Below the pieces are notes generated by a model. That model saw only the letters and a program-made list of their open reading frames with translations. It ran no database searches and had not been told where the DNA came from. Source: Pseudomonadota bacterium (GTDB lineage: Bacteria > Pseudomonadota > Alphaproteobacteria > Rhodospirillales > 2-02-FULL-58-16). Taken from it: a stretch of 10,434 nucleotides of DNA. A program made the position numbers and the translations under genes. Of this stretch, positions 6,569 to 10,434 are shown piece by piece. Every line of letters begins with the position of its first letter. The stretch's first letter is position 1. The stretch covers positions 1 through 10,434 of the forward strand of contig JADFHR010000106.1 in NCBI GenBank assembly GCA_022567015.1, written 5' to 3'.

Positions 6569-7421
6569 AGCCGCGGCGGGCGAAGGCGAAATAGAGCTCG
6601 CGCGCCCGGCGGCACACCGGGCCGGCCGCGAGGTCCCGGTCCTCGAGGCGGACGCACGGCGCCACCTTGTAATAGTTGCCGGTGCCGAACAGCTCGTCGG
6701 CGTCGACCAGGTCTTCGAATGCGATGGTCCGTTCACGGACCGTGAGGCCGGCCTCGCGCAGGAGCGCGATGATCCGCTGGCGGGTGATGCCGTCGAGGAA
6801 GGTGCCGTTGGGCGCGGGCGTCAGGACGACGCCTCCGCGGACCATGAACAGGTTGGCATAGGCGAATTCGGCGACGTTGCCGTCGGGGTCGAGGACGACG
6901 GCGGTGTCGAAGCCCTTTTCCTCGGCCTCCGATACTGAGCGCGCCACGTTGGGGTACAGGCATGACGCCTTGGCCGCGGTCGGCGCCATGTCCGGCGCCG
7001 GCCGGCGGTAGCTCGACAGACAGGCGCTGAACCCGTCGGCCGCGGGGAGGGTCAATTCATAGACCGTCAGCACGAAGCGCGTGCTGTCCGGATCGGGCAT
7101 GATGAACCCGTCCTCCGCATAGAACATGGGGCAGATGTAAAGCTCGGCGTCCTCGGGAAACTGGCGGATTCCCTGCCAGGCCAGCGCCGTGATCCCGGGT
7201 CCGTCGAGGGTCGGGGCGAGGCCCAGGATGCGGGCCGAGGCCACCACCCGCGCGCAATGGCGGTCCAGGTCCGGCGCCACGCCGTCGAAAGCCCGCGCGC
7301 CGTCGAATACGACCGACGACAACCAGACGGCATGGTTGTGCGGCCCCAGCACCAGGGGGCTCCCGTCCTGCCAGCGCCCGTCCACATAGGCCCGCGCGCG
7401 GCCAACCTTTGCCTTCGCCAT
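6567..7421 (-). CDS. Class IV PLP-dependent aminotransferase, branched-chain type
   Basis: This fold-type IV enzyme transfers amino groups, most likely between branched-chain amino acids and 2-oxoglutarate (ilvE-like). The protein has 284 residues, normal for the family. Seen: N-terminal RAYVDGRWQDG, a phosphate-region R54 in DLDRHCARVV, the Schiff-base lysine K151 in TAAKASCLYPN, the PLP-interacting E185 in GNVAEFAYANLFMV, then LTPAPNGTFLDGITRQRI (key residues T-P, L-D-G-I-T-R) and the ADELFGTGNYYKVAPC block. That last block departs from the usual TGTAAEVxPV, so a D-amino-acid or other class IV substrate is possible. A good Shine-Dalgarno (GGAGAGG) precedes the ATG. It lies 132 bp downstream of the S24 regulator on the same strand, so cotranscription is possible. 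A small hairpin (7534-7546, GTTTC/GAAAC) lies in the gap. Confidence 0.85.
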   Translation of the reverse strand: MAKAKVGRARAYVDGRWQDGSPLVLGPHNHAVWLSSVVFDGARAFDGVAPDLDRHCARVVASARILGLAPTLDGPGITALAWQGIRQFPEDAELYICPMFYAEDGFIMPDPDSTRFVLTVYELTLPAADGFSACLSSYRRPAPDMAPTAAKASCLYPNVARSVSEAEEKGFDTAVVLDPDGNVAEFAYANLFMVRGGVVLTPAPNGTFLDGITRQRIIALLREAGLTVRERTIAFEDLVDADELFGTGNYYKVAPCVRLEDRDLAAGPVCRRARELYFAFARRG

Positions 7422-7553
7422 TGCCCCTCTCCGCGGGTCCGGCCGCCGACAGCATATACGCGCCCCGCCGGCCCGCCAACCGGTGGCGCCGGCGACGCCG
7501 CCCGCCGCCGCCCGCCGGGCGTGTCGCCCGATGGTTTCGCGGAAACGGGGCCT

Positions 7554-8186
7554 TTACTGGGTGGCCCACACGATGCGGGCCATCCACTGAACGTCGTCGA
7601 CCGGGAGGGTACGGTCCTCGTGCCGGGGATTGATGGATCCGACGTCGATCCTGCGGACGGAACGGCGGCGCAAGACGCCGGCCGTCACCGCGCCGCTCCC
7701 AGTTCTGATCACCACGCGGTCGCCGCGGCGGATGTTGGCCCAGGGCGAAACGATCACCGTGTCGCCGTCGCGGTACACCGGCTCCATGCCGTCGCCGCTG
7801 ATTTCCAACGCGTAGGCATGGGGGTCGCCGAGGGCCGGGAAGGCGATCTCGTCCCAGGCGGCGCCGACCGGATGGCCGGCGTCGTCGAAGCAACCCGCCA
7901 TGGCCGCCTGGGCGAAACCGATCAACGGGATGGTGCGGGAAATCCCGCCGCCGCCGCCGTCACCCACGTAGGAGACGAACTCTTCCAGGCCTGCCCCCGT
8001 CGCCGTCAGGATCTTGGAGATGCTTTCGGTGCTCGGCCAGCGCAGTCTGCCGTCCCGCATGGTGCGCTTGCTTTTGTTGAACGTGGTCGGATCCAGCCCC
8101 GACCGCCGCGCCAGTCCGGACGCGGAAAAGCCGTATTCCCTGGCCAGACGGTCGATGGCGCGCCAGATGTCCGAATGGGTGAGCAT
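7554..8186 (-). CDS. S24/LexA-like transcriptional regulator, apparently lacking the catalytic dyad
   Basis: Proteins of this type bind DNA through an N-terminal helix-turn-helix and carry a LexA/CI-like S24 domain that normally cleaves itself. The 210-residue protein has an HTH-like segment at about 1-70 (AIDRLAREYGFSASGLARRSG, then LDPTTFNKSKR; key features R-L-A, S-A-S-G-L-A-R-R-S-G-L), a Gly-rich linker, and an S24 domain at about 90-205. The nucleophile motif, normally SGDSM, reads SGDGMEPVYRDGD (G133 in place of Ser). The position of the general-base Lys reads VTAGVL (G170). An Ala-Gly pair at 97-98 could be the old cleavage site. It ends in SINPRHEDRTL and WMARIVWA, typical of alphaproteobacterial homologues. 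The start ATG lies 2 bp from a 10-bp palindrome, suggesting autoregulation. Target genes are unknown. Confidence 0.85.
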   Translation of the reverse strand: MLTHSDIWRAIDRLAREYGFSASGLARRSGLDPTTFNKSKRTMRDGRLRWPSTESISKILTATGAGLEEFVSYVGDGGGGGISRTIPLIGFAQAAMAGCFDDAGHPVGAAWDEIAFPALGDPHAYALEISGDGMEPVYRDGDTVIVSPWANIRRGDRVVIRTGSGAVTAGVLRRRSVRRIDVGSINPRHEDRTLPVDDVQWMARIVWATQ

Positions 8187-8188
8187 GG

Positions 8189-8198
8189 GAACATGTTC
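8189..8198. promoter_or_regulatory. Perfect palindrome next to the S24 regulator start (candidate operator)
   Basis: GAACATGTTC is a perfect 10-bp palindrome ending 2 bp upstream of the regulator's ATG, where it would cover the ribosome-binding site and sit just downstream of a TATATG -10-like sequence. That is a natural site for autorepression. It is not the alphaproteobacterial LexA box (GTTC-N7-GTTC). There is no experimental support. Confidence 0.4.
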
Positions 8199-8411
8199 AT
8201 ATAAAGCCCGCCGGGGCGCAACAGGTTCCTCGGCAGTCCCCTTGCGCCGGGGAAGGCCCCCGTGCCCCGGCCGGGCCGCTTATGGCGACCATGATGTTCA
8301 GTCGTCCCGGCGGCGCGGTCGGCTGCCGCCGTGGGTGCCTGCCGGCGCTTTTGCCGGGCCCGGAGCGGCTGGCGCGGACGGCCGCGGGGCGCCCCGGCCA
8401 CGCCCAAAACC

Positions 8412-8536
8412 GTGGACCCGGATATTTCATGAAGGCGCTGGCGCCGGGAACGCCGGCGGTTGCCCTCCAACGGATGGCGCCGGTTTCCACGAAGGGGCAA
8501 TGTGTCCCGTTCCCTTCATGAGATATCCGGGTGGAC
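8412..8536. repeat. 125-bp element with imperfect terminal inverted repeats (copy A)
   Basis: The ends 8412-8433 and 8515-8536 are inverted copies matching at 19 of 22 positions, sharing the core CCGGATAT and TCATGAA. The interior 8417-8512 recurs inverted and diverged at 10150-10246 (about 88% identity by eye). It lies in non-coding DNA upstream of the S24 regulator. The layout resembles a MITE or ERIC/REP-type dispersed element. No target-site duplication is obvious. Confidence 0.65.
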
Positions 8537-9002
8537 CCCGTTTGGCAGAACGGGGGGCGGCGCGCCGTTGAATCTCCCGCATACTGAAAGATATTCCGCC
8601 TGTGGATGGGTCGAAAACCATTGATATAAAATGATTATTTATGCCACCGTCGTAAATAAACTGTAATGCAGTTAATCACTAAATCTCCACAAACGCCCAG
8701 GCGGATTCACGCGCCGCTGCCATTGTAAACCGTATTCCAGTTTATTGTTCGGCCGGGTGCAGGCGTGAGCGCCTGCCCGCCGTTCCCCCGGCCGCCGCCG
8801 ACCGCGGAAAGAAGGCCCGCAGCACCGCCCGTGCACGTGCTTGCGACAGTCGGCGGGAGTGCGGCGCCCCCCGCGGTCCCCTTGCCCCGGGGCTCGCGCC
8901 GGTGGCCCTGCGTTCCAATGCGCGGGGGACGCCCCGACCGGGAGCGGCGATCCGTCGCCGGGACGCCCGAGCGGTACGGGTCCTATGGAATGAACATGCG
9001 AT

Positions 9003-9109
9003 CGAACAATATATGACAAAGAAAATTTACTAAAATTTTACGTATTGTTAATCAATTATTAATAAAAATAAAGAAACTAATAATATAAACAACAATTCTT
9101 TTTTTTTAT
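9003..9109. promoter_or_regulatory. AT-rich tract upstream of the small-protein promoter
   Basis: About 105 bp consist almost entirely of A and T, with runs such as AAAATTTTA, TTATTAATAAAAATAAAG and a T9 run near 9099-9107. It directly precedes the -35 box at 9110. It could act as an UP element or as a binding site for an H-NS/MucR/Ros-like silencer, or be a relic of transferred DNA. Confidence 0.45.
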
Positions 9110-9138
9110 TTGACGAGTGTGATCTGGCTGCCTACAGT
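9110..9138 (+). promoter_or_regulatory. Predicted sigma70-type promoter for the small exported protein
   Basis: TTGACG at 9110-9115 is followed after exactly 17 bp by TACAGT at 9133-9138 (5/6 and 4/6 to the TTGACA/TATAAT consensus). Transcription would begin near 9145 and give a leader of about 100 nt before the ATG at 9247. The AT-rich tract lies immediately upstream. Confidence 0.55.
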
Positions 9139-9192
9139 ACTATGGCCCTTGAAATAGGCTGGTGGTTTTGAGGGTGTTTGAAATTTTTAAAC

Positions 9193-9207
9193 GGATGTTT
9201 CACATCC
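9193..9207 (+). promoter_or_regulatory. Small hairpin in the 5' leader
   Basis: GGATGT at 9193-9198 pairs perfectly with ACATCC at 9202-9207 around a 3-base loop, about 40 nt before the start codon and clear of the ribosome-binding site. It might stabilise the leader mRNA or be a protein-binding palindrome. It is short enough to be chance. Confidence 0.25.
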
Positions 9208-9246
9208 AAATGTCGGGGGGGCTAGTTGACGTGGAAGGAGCGTATT

Positions 9247-9552
9247 ATGGTTCGATACCTGACTGCCATATTTGGCGCTCTGCTCATCGGTTGGGGCGCA
9301 TTTTCATCGTCGGCCCAGGCCCAAACAATGTGCGGCGAACGCAGTACAGTTGTGGCGAGCCTGGAAAAAACGTACTCCGAGACACCCGTCTCCATGGGTC
9401 TGGCGAGCAACGGGGCCGTGATCGAGATTCTGGCCTCGCCGTCGGGCAGCTTCACCATCATCCTGACGCGGCCGAATGGTCTCAGTTGCGTGATGGCGGC
9501 GGGCGAGAACTGGGAAGATCTGCCGAAGCGGCTGGCCGGCGCCAAGATCTGA
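9247..9552 (+). CDS. Small exported two-cysteine protein, paralogue 1
   Basis: The protein has 101 residues. Seen: a signal peptide (MVRYLTAIFGALLIGWGAF, then SSSAQA) with predicted signal-peptidase I cleavage after A25, giving a mature periplasmic or secreted protein of about 76 residues. The mature part has two cysteines, C29 in MCGER and C81 in SCVMAAGENW, which could form a disulfide. Between them lies a probable alpha-beta core, LEKTYSETPVSMGLASNG, IEILASPSGSFTIILTRPNG (key residues T-Y-S-E-x-P-V, G-L-A-S-N-G, T-I-I-L-T-R-P-N-G). ATG 9247 was chosen because AAGGAG sits 6 bases upstream. I recall hypothetical proteins with this general pattern in alphaproteobacteria but know no function. 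It has its own predicted promoter, and a close paralogue follows 574 bp later in the same orientation. Confidence 0.85.
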   Translation: MVRYLTAIFGALLIGWGAFSSSAQAQTMCGERSTVVASLEKTYSETPVSMGLASNGAVIEILASPSGSFTIILTRPNGLSCVMAAGENWEDLPKRLAGAKI

Positions 9553-9588
9553 CCACCGTCGCGGAGTCGATCCGACTTCCCGTCTGAC

Positions 9589-9608
9589 GCAAGTCCTTTT
9601 GGGCTTGC
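9589..9608 (+). terminator. Possible hairpin terminator after paralogue 1
   Basis: GCAAGTCC at 9589-9596 pairs with GGGCTTGC at 9601-9608 (8 bp with one T-G wobble) around a TTTT loop, 36 bp after the stop. There is no U-run downstream, so termination would be weak or factor-assisted. Confidence 0.35.
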
Positions 9609-9707
9609 CCGCCGGACCGTTGCGCCCCGCCCGAGCGATATTCCTCATGGGGCCGCGATCCGGCCCGTCCCGCCGAAAATCTCCCGTTCTCCGCGAGCCA
9701 TGCGTTT

Positions 9708-9724
9708 GCATAGACGACCTATGC
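9708..9724 (+). terminator. Short hairpin followed by TTTT between the paralogues
   Basis: GCATAG at 9708-9713 and CTATGC at 9719-9724 form a perfect 6-bp stem with a 5-base loop, followed by TTTT. It could be a weak intrinsic terminator, or a palindromic operator ahead of paralogue 2, which begins about 100 bp downstream. Confidence 0.35.
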
Positions 9725-9820
9725 TTTTGAAGGCCCGGGCTATACGCCTGGACCGTGGTGCGGGGGCGGGGGTTATGGCACCATTGCCCGTCTGTACGCG
9801 CAAACGTGAATACTGGAGTC

Positions 9821-10126
9821 GTGGTGCGATACGTAATTGCCGTTTCGAGCGCCCTGCTCATCGGCTGGAGCGCTTTTTCACCCCCGGCGCAGGCGCAAGC
9901 GATGTGTGGCGAACGCCGCGTGGTCGTCGAGAACCTGGAAAAAACCTACTCCGAGGCCCCGGTCTCCATTGGCCTTGCGAGCAACGGCAGCGTGATCGAG
10001 GTCCTGGCTTCGCCGTCGGGCAGCTTCACCATCATCCTGACCCGGCCCAACGGCGTCGCCTGCGTGATGGCGGCGGGCGAGAACTGGGAAAACCTGCCCA
10101 AGCGTTTGGCCGGCGCCCAGACCTGA
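9821..10126 (+). CDS. Small exported two-cysteine protein, paralogue 2
   Basis: This is a tandem paralogue of the 9247-9552 gene: the mature parts match at 61 of 75 residues without gaps. Seen: a signal peptide (VVRYVIAVSSALLIGW, then SAFSPPAQA), a cleavage site after AQA, Cys in MCGER and in ACVMAAGENW, and the shared core VIEVLASPSGSFTIILTRPNG (key residues as in paralogue 1). No ATG fits. The start is a GTG: 9821 aligns with the ATG of paralogue 1, but GTG 9824 is better spaced (5 bases) from the GGAG at 9815-9818. Most differences are conservative or in the signal peptide, which suggests the duplicate is under selection. No clear promoter is visible in the 268 bp before it, so it may be read through from paralogue 1 or be weakly expressed. 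Confidence 0.8.
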   Translation: MVRYVIAVSSALLIGWSAFSPPAQAQAMCGERRVVVENLEKTYSEAPVSIGLASNGSVIEVLASPSGSFTIILTRPNGVACVMAAGENWENLPKRLAGAQT

Positions 10127-10149
10127 CCGCCGCAAACCCGTTCAGCGGT

Positions 10150-10246
10150 GAACGGGCCACATCGCACCTTCGTGGAACCCGGCGCCATCCGTTGAATGGC
10201 AACCGCCAGCGTTCCGTGCGCCAGCGCCTTCAGGAAATATCCGGGC
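10150..10246. repeat. Dispersed repeat, copy B (inverted relative to copy A)
   Basis: These 97 bp align without gaps to the reverse complement of 8417-8512, with about 11 or 12 differences. Conserved blocks include GGCGCCATCCGTTG, CGCCAGCGCCTTCA and AAATATCCGGG. The outer inverted end present in copy A at 8515-8536 is not preserved here. The repeat begins 24 bp after the stop of paralogue 2 and may form its mRNA 3' end. Confidence 0.65.
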
Positions 10247-10264
10247 CAGAGCAATTTCCGATCT

Positions 10265-10281
10265 GCTTTACCCAGTAAAGC
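10265..10281. repeat. Perfect 7-bp hairpin
   Basis: GCTTTAC at 10265-10271 pairs with GTAAAGC at 10275-10281 around a CCA loop, 18 bp after copy B. It may belong to the same dispersed element or act as a 3'-end structure for paralogue 2. No U-run follows. Confidence 0.4.
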
Positions 10282-10310
10282 TGAGCGGCGTTCAAACGCC
10301 ACGGAGGCTC

Positions 10311-10326
10311 ATACCAAGGGGCGCTG
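10311..10326. repeat. 16-mer shared with the lysK terminator region
   Basis: ATACCAAGGGGCGCTG here is identical to the reverse complement of 6521-6536, the right arm and flank of the hairpin after lysK. It continues into TGATCATGA, itself nearly palindromic. This suggests a genome-wide intergenic repeat family. Confidence 0.5.
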
Positions 10327-10346
10327 ATCATGACCCGACGAGCCGG

Positions 10347-10434
10347 CTTACCAAGGTTTTCGGCCCTAAGCGTGCGCTGTGGCGATGCGGGGCATCGCGA
10401 AGCGTGCGCGACGCCGTCCGAAAGCCTTGGTAAG
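10347..10434. repeat. Long inverted repeat at the window edge
   Basis: CTTACCAAGG at 10347-10356 and the following TTTTCGG form an arm of 17 bases that pairs with 10418-10434 (16 of 17). Inside, GCGATGC at 10382-10388 and GCATCGC at 10392-10398 form a perfect 7-bp hairpin with a GGG loop. The whole could fold into one 88-base structure. It resembles REP/bulky-hairpin elements. The window ends exactly at the outer base, so it may continue. Confidence 0.55.

Larger units (their letters stand above)
8187..9246. other. Gene-free 1-kb region with repeats and AT-rich stretches
   Basis: I find no convincing gene here. The open frames on both strands are Arg/Pro/Gly-rich and resemble no family. The region holds a palindrome at the S24 start, a 125-bp element with inverted ends (8412-8536), an AT-rich stretch at about 8580-8700, a GC-rich block at about 8750-8985, and a second, very AT-rich stretch at 9003-9110 leading to a promoter. 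The AT-rich parts stand out sharply in a genome this GC-rich. A non-coding RNA could be hidden here, but I cannot support one. Confidence 0.5.
10127..10434. other. Repeat-dense intergenic tail of the window
   Basis: There is no gene in these last 308 bp. They contain, in order, the inverted copy B of the 8412-8536 element, a 7-bp hairpin at 10265-10281, a small hairpin at 10287-10300 (GGCGT/ACGCC), a 16-mer shared with the lysK terminator region, and a long inverted repeat that ends exactly at the window edge. Confidence 0.6.

Noticed and set aside
4549..6657. 702-codon open frame on the minus strand opposite lysK
   Set aside because: lysK is certain from its motifs; the antisense product is low-complexity and matches nothing.
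8189..8198. SOS (LexA) box upstream of the S24 regulator
   Set aside because: The alphaproteobacterial LexA box is GTTC-N7-GTTC, a direct repeat; this site is a compact palindrome with 2-bp spacing.
8006..8521. Open frames across copy A whose translations resemble frames across copy B
   Set aside because: Similarity appears in more than one frame and in both strands, with changes at second codon positions, so it reflects DNA-level repeat identity, not a protein.
8672..9019. 115-codon minus-strand and 83-codon plus-strand frames in the gene-free region
   Set aside because: They overlap each other, have no ribosome-binding site, and are Arg/Pro/Gly-rich with no recognisable motif.
10127..10434. 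CRISPR array in the repeat-dense tail
   Set aside because: The repeats differ in sequence and length, and there are no regularly spaced identical units or cas genes.

Overview
This window looks like two unrelated genomes joined near position 1625. Positions 1 to about 1620 are moderately AT-rich and encode a translation-factor/ribosomal-protein cluster (IF-3 C-terminus, L35, L20), then a convergent Nudix hydrolase and the C-terminal end of a Clp/Hsp100 ATPase. The compact proteins, the lack of clear Shine-Dalgarno sites and the IF-3 style suggest a Patescibacteria/CPR-type bacterium (inference). From about 1640 to the end the DNA is very GC-rich and reads as an alphaproteobacterium, probably Rhodospirillales-like. 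The support is a class I lysyl-tRNA synthetase, an S24-type regulator, an HD-GYP protein and GC-rich paired hairpins. At the seam, the N-terminus of an alphaproteobacterial lipoprotein is fused in frame to the Clp C-terminus. An assembly or cloning chimera is the simplest reading.

Layout of the GC-rich part: a minus-strand cluster runs from 4552 down to the seam and holds a GAF + HD-GYP phosphodiesterase, a gamma-glutamylcyclotransferase-like protein 9 bp downstream, and a small lipoprotein cut by the seam. Divergent from it is lysK (4882-6468). lysK converges on a class IV (branched-chain type) aminotransferase (6567-7421), with two GC-rich hairpins between them. Upstream of the aminotransferase on the same strand is an S24/LexA-like regulator (7554-8186) that has apparently lost its catalytic Ser and Lys. 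A perfect 10-bp palindrome abuts its start codon.

From 8187 to 9246 there is about 1 kb without a convincing gene. It holds a 125-bp element with imperfect terminal inverted repeats, two AT-rich stretches and a well-formed sigma70-type promoter. That promoter points at a pair of paralogous small exported proteins (9247-9552 and 9821-10126), each with two cysteines. The last 300 bp are dense in repeats: a diverged, inverted copy of the 8412-8536 element, small hairpins, a 16-mer shared with the lysK terminator region, and a long inverted repeat ending exactly at the window edge.

Functional links: the c-di-GMP-type signalling cluster and the dead-protease regulator are the most interesting protein-level features. 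The paralogous exported proteins and the dispersed repeat are the best candidates for undescribed biology. I see no CRISPR array, tRNA, rRNA, transposase, phage module or recognisable defence system.
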